Source of the DNA: Endomicrobium sp.
GTDB lineage: Bacteria > Elusimicrobiota > Endomicrobiia > Endomicrobiales > Endomicrobiaceae
Length of the DNA: 64,000 bases
NCBI GenBank assembly: GCA_031261715.1
Contig: JAISJB010000001.1
Location: 62,001-126,000 of the forward strand
Reading direction: 5' to 3'
In this document: positions 17,983-26,961 of the stretch, piece by piece
How the letters are laid out: every line of letters starts with the position of its first letter
Position numbering within the stretch: the first letter of the stretch is position 1
Position numbers and translations under genes: made by a program
The notes under the pieces: generated by a model
Seen by the model: only the letters and a program-made list of their open reading frames with translations
What the model was told of the DNA's origin: nothing
Database searches by the model: none

Positions 17983-18528
17983 ATGCATACAAATTATAGT
18001 AGTGATGTTGATGTTTTCTTTATGACACAAGCTATACAAGAAGCTTATAAAGCTTTGAAAATGAAAGAAATACCTATAGGAGCTGTCATTGTTAATGCTC
18101 ACAATATCATTGCCAAAAACTTTAATCAGTGTATTAATAAAGCAGATCCTACAGCGCATGCTGAAATTATGGTAATCAGACAAGCTGCTAAAATACTTAA
18201 TAATTATCGTTTAAATAGTTGTTCCATGTACATCACTGCTAAACCATGTATAATGTGTATGGGGGCTATAACAAATGCAAGATTAAAAAGAGTTATATTT
18301 GGAAGTTGTAATAGTAAATTGATTGCATATGATAGTTTGTTGCAACTAGCATTGAAGAAACAATTTAATTACTGTGTAAATGAAATTAAATTGTTACAAA
18401 ATAATGAGATTAGTTTACTCTGCTCTAACCTTATTAAAGATTTCTTAATTACAAAGAGAAAAAGACGTGTGGGGGTGCCTATAGGATTCGACGGAATTAT
18501 CAACGGTGAAATTGCAGGTCGGAGATAG
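17983..18528 (+). CDS. tadA: tRNA-specific adenosine deaminase, reading into the tmRNA gene
   Basis: TadA deaminates the wobble adenosine of tRNA-Arg(ACG). The zinc and catalytic motifs are intact: H59-A-E61 and P88-C-x-x-C92. The natural C-terminus would be near FLITKRKRR (about residue 162). There is no stop there, and the frame continues for 18 more codons into the tmRNA gene before TAG at 18526. The extra tail VGVPIGFDGIINGEIAGRR is simply the translation of conserved tmRNA 5' sequence, so it is not a domain. The start at 17983 lies almost at the promoter's transcription start. ATG 18022 is an alternative but would leave almost no N-terminal helix. Confidence 0.93.
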   Translation: MHTNYSSDVDVFFMTQAIQEAYKALKMKEIPIGAVIVNAHNIIAKNFNQCINKADPTAHAEIMVIRQAAKILNNYRLNSCSMYITAKPCIMCMGAITNARLKRVIFGSCNSKLIAYDSLLQLALKKQFNYCVNEIKLLQNNEISLLCSNLIKDFLITKRKRRVGVPIGFDGIINGEIAGRR

Positions 18529-18742
18529 TCGATGGCTCCGTTAAAAATCGACTAAAAAATAAATAACAACAATATTAATAGAGATACTTTTACTGTAAAT
18601 AGTAGTAGTGCTTTGCCATTAGCTGCTTAGTTTTAATTTTAGTTTTAGTTTTAGTTTGTAAAATTGTTGTATTAAAGTAAAAACCTGTATAAAATTTCAT
18701 TAAAATAAGTTTCGGACGCGGGTTCGATTCCCGCCACCTCCA
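18471..18742 (+). ncRNA. ssrA: tmRNA (transfer-messenger RNA)
   Basis: tmRNA rescues stalled ribosomes. The 5' end GGGGGTG (18471-18477) pairs over 7 bases with CACCTCC (18735-18741), leaving A18742 as discriminator. CCA is not encoded. The conserved GGATTCGACGG follows the 5' strand. The T arm is GCGGG-TTCGATT-CCCGC (18718-18734). An open tag frame runs from about AAC 18565 to TAG 18628 and would encode 21 residues, NNNINRDTFTV followed by NSSSALPLAA. The terminal Leu-Ala-Ala fits a protease-degradation tag. The resume codon is inferred by aligning the AAAAAATA stretch with the E. coli molecule. Its first 58 bases overlap the end of tadA. Confidence 0.95.
18631..18654 (+). repeat. Short hexamer repeat inside tmRNA
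   Basis: Four tandem hexamers, TTTTAA then three of TTTTAG, follow directly after the tag stop codon. This part of a tmRNA normally forms a pseudoknot. The repeat looks like a slippage expansion in an AT-drifting genome. Confidence 0.7.
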
Positions 18743-18818
18743 GATGTTTTTTTGTTTATTTGGATGGATTTTTTATTGACCATCATTAAAATCTGTAAAT
18801 TAAATAAACACTATATTT

Positions 18819-18849
18819 TGTTATCCTCAGGTTAAAAAAATGGATAACA
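18819..18849. other. Hairpin between tmRNA and plsC
   Basis: TGTTATCC (18819-18826) and GGATAACA (18842-18849) form an 8-bp perfect stem with a 15-base loop in the 155-base spacer between the convergent ssrA and plsC. Neither side has a proper U-run, so it is at best a weak terminator or an mRNA 3'-end structure. The rest of the spacer holds nothing I recognise. Confidence 0.4.
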
Positions 18850-18897
18850 GTATTGTTCAAATTTTCTTAATTCCACAAAACATAGCTATATTTCATA

Positions 18898-19482
18898 TTA
18901 CATTGCTTCTATTATTTTATAAACTTTTTCTGATAACATTGAATAGTCATTTTTTGTAAATTGTTGTGGTGGTATGATTGGTGCTCCATATTTTATTTTG
19001 ATTTGTTTAAATGAAAGCATTGTATCACTATTTGTTATTCTCGCAGGAATTAATGGGACTTGAGCGATACATGCCATCATTCCAATACCATATTTTATAT
19101 TAATCATATTTTTCTTTCTTGTCCCTCCTGGAAAAATTAAAAGTAAATGTCCACTATTAATAATAGATATAGCATACTTAATAGACGTAACATTTGTACG
19201 CAATCTATCTATTGGAAATGCATTTGTCTTTTTTATTAGATATCCCAATAATGGAATATTAAATAATTCCTTTTTTGCCATAAAGTACAATGGTCTATAC
19301 ATCGCTACTCCATGTAATGGTGGGTCAAAAATACTCATATGGTTTGAAGCAATAATTGCACCACCAACTTGTGGAATATTATCAATACCTTCTATTTTGA
19401 GTCTATAAAGTACATTAAAAAATATTTTAAAGATATTGCGACCAAGTAAATATAACATTGACACTAGTTTGTAATCACTCAC
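18898..19482 (-). CDS. plsC: 1-acyl-sn-glycerol-3-phosphate acyltransferase
   Basis: PlsC adds the second acyl chain to make phosphatidic acid at the membrane. The catalytic HX4D motif is in SNHMSIFDPP, and the second motif appears as FPGGTRKK (usual form FPEGTRS, with Glu replaced by Gly). The 194 residues are normal for short bacterial PlsC. A hydrophobic N-terminal stretch around LLGRNIFKIFFNVLY fits membrane association. It is the last gene of the division/DAP run, 3 bases after ftsZ. Confidence 0.92.
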   Translation of the reverse strand: MSDYKLVSMLYLLGRNIFKIFFNVLYRLKIEGIDNIPQVGGAIIASNHMSIFDPPLHGVAMYRPLYFMAKKELFNIPLLGYLIKKTNAFPIDRLRTNVTSIKYAISIINSGHLLLIFPGGTRKKNMINIKYGIGMMACIAQVPLIPARITNSDTMLSFKQIKIKYGAPIIPPQQFTKNDYSMLSEKVYKIIEAM

Positions 19483-19485
19483 ATT

Positions 19486-20622
19486 TTAAATATTTGGATC
19501 AAACGACTCATCTTGCTTAAGAAATTTTGGTTTCCAATACATATATGCAGGTCTTAATGGATCTATTTCTTCTTCATCGACAACTAAACTTTTTTGTAAT
19601 AAAAATTCTTGGTTTTTATTTGTATTATTGTCTTTATCTAAGTCAACATTTTTGTTAAATCCTGTAGCAATAATAGTAATTTTAACTTTATTATCAAGTG
19701 TATTATCTATAGTATGTCCTAAAAATATATGACCATTAATACCATAACTTTTAATATCATTAAATATTTCTTGCAAAGTCATAGCAGTATCTTTTGAATT
19801 TGTTGTAATATTTACAAGAGCTTTTTCAGCCTTGGAAATATCATAACTGTCAAGTAAAGGACTTGTAACTGCATTTTTAACTGCTTCCTTCACATTTGAA
19901 CTTGCACTCTCCCCCATACCTATTAATGCTGTTCCAGAATTAGTTAAAATACTTTTAACATCAGCAAAATCTCTATTAATTTCTCCTGTTACTGTAATAA
20001 CATCTGTAATTGCTTGAATACTTTGTCTAAGTACATCGTCTATAATTTGATAAAAAGTATCAAGTACTATTTTTTCATTAATGACATTAAAAACTCTTTC
20101 ATTTGGGATCACAATTAGAGCATCTGTGTATTCTTTTAAATTTCTAATACCTTCTTCAGCCTGTTCCATTCTCACTTTCCCTTCATGCTCGAACGGTTTA
20201 GTTACAACTCCTATTGTTAAAATACCTTCTTCTCTCGCAAGTTTAGCAACGACAGGGGCTGCTCCTGTTCCTGTCCCACCACCCATTCCAGCAGTAATGA
20301 AAACCATATCTGCGCCAATAAGTCGTTCTCTTATTTCTTCTGCGCTTTCTTCTGCTGCACGTTTTCCTACTTCTGGATTTCCACCTACACCAAGTCCTTT
20401 TGTAATTTTCTCTCCGATTTGTAGAACATCTGGAGATGCTGATCTAAGTAAGGCTTGTGTATCAGTATTAATTGCCACAAATTCAACATTAGCTACATTA
20501 ACAGCAATCATTCTATTAACAGCATTGCATCCTCCTCCACCAACACCAAGAATTTTAATTACTGCTGGTTGAGATTGAGACATATTTTTACTATGTATTG
20601 TTTTTATTATTTTATCAGTCAT
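19486..20622 (-). CDS. ftsZ: Cell division GTPase FtsZ
   Basis: FtsZ polymerises into the division ring. The GTP-binding domain is clear: KILGVGGGGCNAVNRMI, the tubulin signature GGGTGTGAAPVVA, and NTDTQAL. The C-terminal polymerisation domain carries DVITVTGEINRDFADV. A short Asn/Lys-rich linker ends with the conserved tail KPKFLKQ, which normally binds FtsA. The 378 residues are normal. GC is well above the window average (32 of 60 bases at 20221-20280), which I take as strong constraint. It follows ftsA directly. Confidence 0.98.
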   Translation of the reverse strand: MTDKIIKTIHSKNMSQSQPAVIKILGVGGGGCNAVNRMIAVNVANVEFVAINTDTQALLRSASPDVLQIGEKITKGLGVGGNPEVGKRAAEESAEEIRERLIGADMVFITAGMGGGTGTGAAPVVAKLAREEGILTIGVVTKPFEHEGKVRMEQAEEGIRNLKEYTDALIVIPNERVFNVINEKIVLDTFYQIIDDVLRQSIQAITDVITVTGEINRDFADVKSILTNSGTALIGMGESASSNVKEAVKNAVTSPLLDSYDISKAEKALVNITTNSKDTAMTLQEIFNDIKSYGINGHIFLGHTIDNTLDNKVKITIIATGFNKNVDLDKDNNTNKNQEFLLQKSLVVDEEEIDPLRPAYMYWKPKFLKQDESFDPNI

Positions 20623-21876
20623 TCAAAAAATTTCCTCTAACCATTCTGATATTTTTGATACTACACTATTTCTTGAACTTTTTTGTTTAGGAGAATCATT
20701 TTGTTGATGTCTTATAAATCCATGTCTTAAGGTACTTACAGCAGTAGTATAAGATAAGTTTGATAATATATCATGTGGCCCTACTATAACTTTATTAAAA
20801 CTTACGGTGCCAACTCTTACAGAACAGCTAAAAACCTTTTCAAAAGCTTCTGTTAATCCATACAAATTACTTCCTCCACCAGATAAAATTATTCCACCAG
20901 AAAAAAATTCATCCCCATAATTATTTTTCTCAATAACTTTTTTTATCTTATATAAAATTCTATCTATTCTAGGCATAATTATATAATTAACTAATTTAAA
21001 TCTATCATATTGTCTAACACTTTTACCATCCGCAATTGTATATTCAAATTCTTTGTTTTCAAAGCCACTATGTACAAAAGCTGCTCCATACATTTCCTTA
21101 ATTTCTCTTGCACTAGAATAAGTAGTTTTTAATTTATAGCCTATATCTCTAGTTATATAATCAGACCCGTCTAAAATTTCATCAGTATGATTAATACATC
21201 CATTTAGATAATGTACAAGTCCAATAGTTAACCCTCCAAAGTCAATTAAAAGACAGCCAAGCTCTTTTTCCTCTTTTGAAATTAGCATTTCTCCTGTAGA
21301 AAGATATCCATAAACTTTATGACAATCATTTTTACCAATAGAACTAAATACTTTTGCTAAATTCCTTAAATTATTACTTGGAATTAAGAAAGTACATACA
21401 TCAACTTCTATATATGTTCCTTCCATACCAATTGGATTTTGAATACCTTTTTGCTGGTTTAATATATATTCTAATGGAACTATTTGTAAAATTTCTTGTT
21501 CAGGTTCTAATTTTATCTGTTTTTTTGCATTGTCCAATGCATTTAGTATAATTGTTTGTGTAATTTCTTTTCTGTCAGCATTTTCCATATTGACAACGCC
21601 TTTTGCAGTTCTAGATTTAATTAAATTTCCTCTAACCGCTACAACTATATTTTTGATACGTTCATTAATAGTTTTTTCAGTTTCTTCTAAAAGTTTACAC
21701 ATACATAATGCTGTTTCTTGAATATTAACAACAGTTCCAGCTTTTAATCCATCACATAACATTACCATAGCACTTAAAACTTTAATTAATCCCGTTGTTT
21801 CATCACATATACCAGCAACACAACATATTTGATTACTGCCAATATCTACACCTGCTGTAACTACTTGTTTTACCAT
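20623..21876 (-). CDS. ftsA: Cell division protein FtsA
   Basis: FtsA is an actin-like ATPase that tethers FtsZ to the membrane. Seen: TAGVDIGSNQICCVAG (phosphate 1), GCLLIDFGGLTIGLVHY (phosphate 2) and IILSGGGSNLYGL (adenosine motif). The extreme C-terminus VVSKISEWLEEIF is the expected amphipathic membrane-targeting helix. The 417 residues are normal. It lies between ftsQ and ftsZ in the order seen in many diderm bacteria. Confidence 0.97.
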   Translation of the reverse strand: MVKQVVTAGVDIGSNQICCVAGICDETTGLIKVLSAMVMLCDGLKAGTVVNIQETALCMCKLLEETEKTINERIKNIVVAVRGNLIKSRTAKGVVNMENADRKEITQTIILNALDNAKKQIKLEPEQEILQIVPLEYILNQQKGIQNPIGMEGTYIEVDVCTFLIPSNNLRNLAKVFSSIGKNDCHKVYGYLSTGEMLISKEEKELGCLLIDFGGLTIGLVHYLNGCINHTDEILDGSDYITRDIGYKLKTTYSSAREIKEMYGAAFVHSGFENKEFEYTIADGKSVRQYDRFKLVNYIIMPRIDRILYKIKKVIEKNNYGDEFFSGGIILSGGGSNLYGLTEAFEKVFSCSVRVGTVSFNKVIVGPHDILSNLSYTTAVSTLRHGFIRHQQNDSPKQKSSRNSVVSKISEWLEEIF

Positions 21877-21895
21877 TTTATCCTCTTAGTATATA

Positions 21896-22645
21896 CTAAC
21901 TTTCTACTTGTTTAGCAATTATCTTTCCATAATTATAGTAACTCATATCTATATACTTTATTTTACTATATCTTAAAGTCATATCTTTATATACTGTCTG
22001 CAATTTTTGTAATTTAGAGAGTATGATGGCTTTATTCATTTCATATATGCCCCAAACAATTATCACATCATTTCTCATTTGAATAATTATTTCATCTAAA
22101 CTATTAAATGATACTTCAGCAACATTATCATAAAAAGAGTTAGACAGAACTTTAACTATTCTGATAAATCTTAATAATTTATTTTTTTCATTCAATGATT
22201 TATAATTAATTTTTGGAATATTTCCTATCAATTGAACTTTGTGTATAGGAAACATCATATTTTTATTATCTATTCCAAAGATTTTACCATTCTTATTAGT
22301 ATACAATTCAGGTACCCTTTCAGATACTTTGATTATGATTCTATCATAATATCTATATATTTTGATATTTTTTAATTCAGGTTTTGCCCTAAGTATATAA
22401 TTTTTTGTATTTATTAAATTTATTTTATTAGTATTATAAATATTAAATATTAAAAACTTTTTTATTTCAGACTGTGATACATTTTTTGCTCCAAATATAT
22501 ATATTCGCTTATTAGATAGATCAATATTAAATATCTTATTATAAATATACAAACCAAATAAAATTATCAAACATAGCGTAATGGACAACACAGCTATACG
22601 ATGTTTCTTATCTAAATAATTCCTATGAAACCAACATATTAACAT
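21896..22645 (-). CDS. ftsQ: Cell division protein FtsQ/DivIB
   Basis: A bitopic inner-membrane division protein. There is a short cytoplasmic N-terminus, one transmembrane segment (about residues 18-36, VLSITLCLIILFGLYIYN), then a POTRA domain (IYIFGAKNVSQSEIKKFL) and the FtsQ domain with VSERVPELY and INYKSLNE. Overall conservation is weak, so the call rests on topology, domain order and position between murB and ftsA. The 249 residues are normal. Confidence 0.88.
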   Translation of the reverse strand: MLICWFHRNYLDKKHRIAVLSITLCLIILFGLYIYNKIFNIDLSNKRIYIFGAKNVSQSEIKKFLIFNIYNTNKINLINTKNYILRAKPELKNIKIYRYYDRIIIKVSERVPELYTNKNGKIFGIDNKNMMFPIHKVQLIGNIPKINYKSLNEKNKLLRFIRIVKVLSNSFYDNVAEVSFNSLDEIIIQMRNDVIIVWGIYEMNKAIILSKLQKLQTVYKDMTLRYSKIKYIDMSYYNYGKIIAKQVES

Positions 22646-22646
22646 T

Positions 22647-23549
22647 TTATTTTATTATCTTAATTTCTGTTTCAAGATTTATATTAAATTTTTTCTTCAC
22701 TTTAATTTTTATTAGGTTTATTAATAATAATACATCTTGAGCACAAGCTCCACCTGTATTAATTATAAAATTACCGTGTAATTCTGAAATTCTAGCTTTT
22801 CCAATACAGAAGCCTTTAAGATTAGCATATTCAATAAGCTTACCAGCACTAATTTCTACAGGATTTTTAAAGATACTACCAGCACTTGGGAAATCTATTG
22901 GTTGTGTGAGATATCTTTTCTGTATATACTCTTGAATGTTATAATTAATTTTAAATGGAAATTTATTAAGTTGTAATATGACTTTTGTAATAATACAATT
23001 ATTGATATTACTTGCTCTATATTCAAAGTGAATATACTTTCTATCTATGTACTGTTTTTGATAACTTGAATTATAAATCTCTATACCACTAATAACTGAA
23101 CTAATCCATTTATTACTTGAACCTGCATTGCCGAAAGTTGCGCCACCAATAGTTCCTGGTATACCAATGGCAAATTCTAATCCTGTTAAATTATTCATTA
23201 AAGTTAATTTAAGTATATCATTAAGATAAGATCCACTGCCACATAAAACATTATTTTGTTTGATAGAACAATATTTAAAATCTCCTACAAGAGTAATAAC
23301 TACTCCATTATATCCATAATCTGGAAAAAGTACATTTGTTCCACTACCTAAAATATAAAAGTTTTTAAATTTAATATATTTTAACAATAAATATAGAGAT
23401 TTTTCATTAGGTATTTCAATAAAAAATTTAACTGGTCCACCAATGTTAAACGAACAATGTTTAGACATTAATTCATTTCGTAAAACTTTACAACCATTTA
23501 CTATTAATTGATTAATAAAAGCATTGCTTAACATAAGATTAAATTTCAT
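22647..23549 (-). CDS. murB: UDP-N-acetylenolpyruvoylglucosamine reductase
   Basis: MurB makes UDP-MurNAc by NADPH-dependent reduction. The FAD domain shows HCSFNIGGPVKFF, LGSGTNVL and GIPGTIGGATFGNAG. The type II features are present: FEYRASNI, then PSAGSIFKNP with the catalytic Ser, and a terminal Glu in LETEIKII. The 300 residues are normal. It overlaps the end of murC by 11 bases. Confidence 0.96.
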   Translation of the reverse strand: MKFNLMLSNAFINQLIVNGCKVLRNELMSKHCSFNIGGPVKFFIEIPNEKSLYLLLKYIKFKNFYILGSGTNVLFPDYGYNGVVITLVGDFKYCSIKQNNVLCGSGSYLNDILKLTLMNNLTGLEFAIGIPGTIGGATFGNAGSSNKWISSVISGIEIYNSSYQKQYIDRKYIHFEYRASNINNCIITKVILQLNKFPFKINYNIQEYIQKRYLTQPIDFPSAGSIFKNPVEISAGKLIEYANLKGFCIGKARISELHGNFIINTGGACAQDVLLLINLIKIKVKKKFNINLETEIKIIK

Positions 23550-24930
23550 TGATCAATTCGTTACTAATTTTCCATATACTACCAGCTCCAATAGTTAATA
23601 TTATATCATTGTGTTTAGTGAGAGTTAATAAATGTTTGACACTTATAAATTTTGTTGCGTTACATCCTAGTTTTCTAAGTCCACTTACCAATAAATCTGA
23701 CGTTATAGTTTTCATTATTGGTTCGCCTGCTGAATAAATATCTAATATCTGTATTAAATTTGCGTTAAAAAAACTGTGGCAAAATGCACTCATGAGATGT
23801 TTTGTTCTTGTATATCTATGAGGTTGAAATAATACAACAAGTCTATGATTAGGCCAAGAAGATTTAATAGCATTTATTGAAGCTATAATTTCAGTTGGAT
23901 GATGACCATAATCATCTATTACTATAATGCCGTTTTTTTTACCTTTTATTTCTAAACGTCTTGCAACTCCTTTAAATAATTTTATTGTGTTTAGAATTCT
24001 CTTAATTGGAATTTTGAGCCATAAACACACTCCTATAACAGCAAGAGAATTCAGGACGTTATGTATACCTATTAGTTGGATACTACAGTTTCCAATGATA
24101 GTTCCCATATAATTAATATCAAATGAAGTATAAACGTTTTTATGGAATTTAATATTACAAGCACTAATTGAAGGCTTTCCTTTTAATCCATAAGTCAAAT
24201 ATTGAATGTTAATTTGCTTATTATTAAGTATATGCAATATATTTTCATTATCTGAACATAGTAAAGCAATACCATTACTTGGTATACCATTAATATGAGT
24301 AGTAAAAGCTGATTTTAATTTATAAATATTATTATCATAATGTTCTAAATGATCATTATCAATATTTGTTACAACTGTAGCCTTTGGTTTAAGTTGTAAA
24401 AATGATCCATCTGATTCATCAGCTTCTACAATCATATATTGGCCATCTCCAAGTTTTGCTCCAGATTTAGTTTGTCTTAACCTACCTCCTACAATAAATG
24501 TAGGGCCTAAATTACACTTTTGCATAATAAAAGATATCATAGCTGAAACAGTAGTTTTTCCATGTGTACCAGCAATTGTTATAAGTGATTTACAATTTGC
24601 TAGTTGTGCTAACATTTCTCCACGCGATATAATATGTAATTTTCTATTATATGCCAAAATCAATTCTGGATTCGTTTTAGGTATTGCGGAGGATATAACA
24701 ACTATATCTATATTTTTTATATTATTTATATTTTCACTGTTATGACCAATATAAACTTTTACACCTATGCTTATAAGATAATTAAGTAAATCACTATTGC
24801 ACACGTCAGAGCCGTACACATTATATCCTAAATTAATGAGAACTTCAGCTATTCCTGCCATACCTACTCCACCAATACCTATAAGATATATATTATTACT
24901 ATTACAAGTTGACATTGCTTTTAATTTCAT
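23539..24930 (-). CDS. murC: UDP-N-acetylmuramate--L-alanine ligase
   Basis: The first Mur ligase adds L-Ala to UDP-MurNAc. Seen: the Rossmann IGIGGVGMAGIAEV at the N-terminus, ATP-binding AGTHGKTTVSAM, IVEADESDGSFL, TNIDNDHLEHY, and the C-terminal DDYGHHPTEI. The 463 residues are normal. It is preceded by dapL with 20 bases between, so precursor and side-chain amino acid genes are in one transcript. MurD to MurF, MraY and MurG are not in the window. Confidence 0.97.
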   Translation of the reverse strand: MKLKAMSTCNSNNIYLIGIGGVGMAGIAEVLINLGYNVYGSDVCNSDLLNYLISIGVKVYIGHNSENINNIKNIDIVVISSAIPKTNPELILAYNRKLHIISRGEMLAQLANCKSLITIAGTHGKTTVSAMISFIMQKCNLGPTFIVGGRLRQTKSGAKLGDGQYMIVEADESDGSFLQLKPKATVVTNIDNDHLEHYDNNIYKLKSAFTTHINGIPSNGIALLCSDNENILHILNNKQINIQYLTYGLKGKPSISACNIKFHKNVYTSFDINYMGTIIGNCSIQLIGIHNVLNSLAVIGVCLWLKIPIKRILNTIKLFKGVARRLEIKGKKNGIIVIDDYGHHPTEIIASINAIKSSWPNHRLVVLFQPHRYTRTKHLMSAFCHSFFNANLIQILDIYSAGEPIMKTITSDLLVSGLRKLGCNATKFISVKHLLTLTKHNDIILTIGAGSIWKISNELINEI

Positions 24931-24950
24931 TATTTACTTTGATATTACCA

Positions 24951-26117
24951 TTACCATTGTATTGTCCTGATGCGTAGTAATGCTTCTTTAATTCGTTCTA
25001 CATTAACTGTGAGTGCAAATCTAATATATCCTTCTCCACTTTTGCCCATGCCATTTCCAGGTGTACATATTATTCCAGCTTCATCAAGTAACTTGATAAT
25101 TGTTTGAGAAGATGTATATCCTTTAGGAACTTTTGCCCATACATAAAACGTAGCTTGCGGTAATTTAACTTCCCACTTTAATTTTTGTAGTCCACTAACT
25201 AAAATATCTCTACGTTCTTTATATATATTTCTCATATCTTGTACACATTGCTTTGATGAGTTAAGGGCTGTGATTCCTGCTTCTTGAGTAGCTTGAAAAA
25301 CTCCAGAATCATAATTATCTTTAACTTTTGCAATACCAGAAATTATCTCCTTATTACCACAGACCCAACCTATACGCCATCCAGTCATATTATAAGTTTT
25401 AGATAGAGAATGAAACTCTACTCCAACATCTTTAGCTCCTGGCAATTCAAGAAAACTAGATGGCTTATATTGTTCTTGATAATATATTTCTGAATATGCT
25501 GCATCTGCAGCTACAATAATATTATTTTTTTTAGCTAAATCTATAAGTTCTAAATAAAAATTTTCTTGTGAAATTGCACAAGTTGGATTGTTAGGATAAT
25601 TAACAAAAATAATTTTGGCTTTACTTAAAATAGCAGATGGGATATCCTTTAAACAAGGTAAAAAATTATTTTCTTCCAATAAAGGCATAAAATATGGAAT
25701 ACCATCAGTTAATATTGTAGCAGTACTATAGACTGGATATCCAGGTTCTGGAACTAAAACGAAATCTCCAGGATTAACGAATCCTAAATGCATGTGGCCT
25801 ATACCTTCCTTAGAACCTATAAGAGCACAAATTTCATCTAATGCAAGTTTTACGTTAAATCTGTGCTCAAACCAATCTGCGATAGCTTGTCTATATTTAA
25901 TTAATCCAAAACCAAATGGATATTTATGATTTTCTGGATTTTCCAATGCAGTTCTCATGCTTTGTACTATGTGTTTTGGAGTAGGTAGATCAGGATCACC
26001 CACACCTAAAGATATAATATCTACACCTTTGGTTAAAGCTGCTTTTTTTCTCTTATCTATTTCAATAAAAAGATATGGGGGTAATTTAATTAATTTATTA
26101 CTATAATTTATTTTCAC
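24951..26117 (-). CDS. dapL: LL-diaminopimelate aminotransferase
   Basis: DapL converts tetrahydrodipicolinate directly to LL-DAP using glutamate, skipping the acylated intermediates of the DapD/C/E route. This is a PLP class I aminotransferase: ISLGVGDPDLPTP at the N-terminus, NYPNNPTCA, and the PLP lysine in FHSLSKTYNMTGWRIGW. It could be another aspartate-type aminotransferase. Position next to dapB, dapA and dapF and the absence of dapD/E here make DapL the natural call. The 388 residues are normal. Confidence 0.93.
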   Translation of the reverse strand: MKINYSNKLIKLPPYLFIEIDKRKKAALTKGVDIISLGVGDPDLPTPKHIVQSMRTALENPENHKYPFGFGLIKYRQAIADWFEHRFNVKLALDEICALIGSKEGIGHMHLGFVNPGDFVLVPEPGYPVYSTATILTDGIPYFMPLLEENNFLPCLKDIPSAILSKAKIIFVNYPNNPTCAISQENFYLELIDLAKKNNIIVAADAAYSEIYYQEQYKPSSFLELPGAKDVGVEFHSLSKTYNMTGWRIGWVCGNKEIISGIAKVKDNYDSGVFQATQEAGITALNSSKQCVQDMRNIYKERRDILVSGLQKLKWEVKLPQATFYVWAKVPKGYTSSQTIIKLLDEAGIICTPGNGMGKSGEGYIRFALTVNVERIKEALLRIRTIQW

Positions 26118-26147
26118 GTTATTTTTTTATCTCCTCCATTGCTATTT

Positions 26148-26942
26148 TTATTTTATATGATTCAAATCATTTATATCTAAGACATCAGCCATACTATATA
26201 AACCATGTGATTTTTTATTTGAAAGCCACTTTGCTGCTTTTAATGCCCCCATGGCAAAAGGATACCTTGAATGAGCTCTATGTGTCAATTCAAGGCGCTC
26301 ACCAATACCTGTAAAGTATATTGTATGATCTCCAACAATGTCCCCAGCTCTAATAGAAAAAATGCCTATTTCATTCTTTTTTCTATTTAAATTAGTCCCA
26401 TGTCTACCATAAATAGCAACATCATTAATATTTTCTCCTAAATTAGATGATATAATATCGGCTATTTGGTTAGCTGTTCCAGATGGTGCATCCTTTTTAC
26501 TATTATGATGTAATTCAACTATTTCAATATTATAATCCAATAATTTCCTTGTCATTATTTCAACTAACTTAAAGACAATATTCATCCCTATAGACATGTT
26601 AGGAGATAATACAATTGGAATGTATTTTGCTACCTCTAATATATATTTTTTTTCATGTTCACTAAAACCTGTTGTTCCAATAACAATAGGAGTATCATAT
26701 TTTTTTGCTATTTTTATATTATTTAACGTACATTGAGGATTTGTAAAATCTATAATAACACTTCTCGTAGTACAAATAATAGTCTCTAATTTATCTATAG
26801 GAAGTATTGTTATGTTTTTAGTATTTATAGCTTTATGTTCACGATCCAATGCTCCTACTATATTAATATCAGAATCCAGTTTCGATACTGATATTATTGC
26901 TTGTCCCATTTTACCTGCAGCTCCACAAATAACTATATTCAT
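26148..26942 (-). CDS. dapB: 4-hydroxy-tetrahydrodipicolinate reductase
   Basis: DapB reduces hydroxy-tetrahydrodipicolinate with NAD(P)H. Seen: the nucleotide-binding NIVICGAAGKMGQAI at the N-terminus, the VIGTTGFSEHE loop, ELHHNSKKDAPSGTA with the active-site His-His and Lys, and RAGDIVGDHTIYFTG. The 264 residues are normal. A GGGGG ribosome site lies 10 bases before the ATG. It sits between dapA and dapL. Confidence 0.97.
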   Translation of the reverse strand: MNIVICGAAGKMGQAIISVSKLDSDINIVGALDREHKAINTKNITILPIDKLETIICTTRSVIIDFTNPQCTLNNIKIAKKYDTPIVIGTTGFSEHEKKYILEVAKYIPIVLSPNMSIGMNIVFKLVEIMTRKLLDYNIEIVELHHNSKKDAPSGTANQIADIISSNLGENINDVAIYGRHGTNLNRKKNEIGIFSIRAGDIVGDHTIYFTGIGERLELTHRAHSRYPFAMGALKAAKWLSNKKSHGLYSMADVLDINDLNHIK

Positions 26943-26961
26943 TATTATTGTTCCCCCTATA

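Noticed and set aside
18819-18849. Hairpin after ssrA as an intrinsic terminator
   Set aside because: The stem is good but the loop is long and no U-run follows on either strand. I list it only as a hairpin.
20081-20572. 163-codon open frame on the plus strand opposite ftsZ
   Set aside because: It is the antisense of a highly conserved gene. Its translation is a Ser/Pro/Thr-rich mirror of FtsZ codons with no ribosome site.
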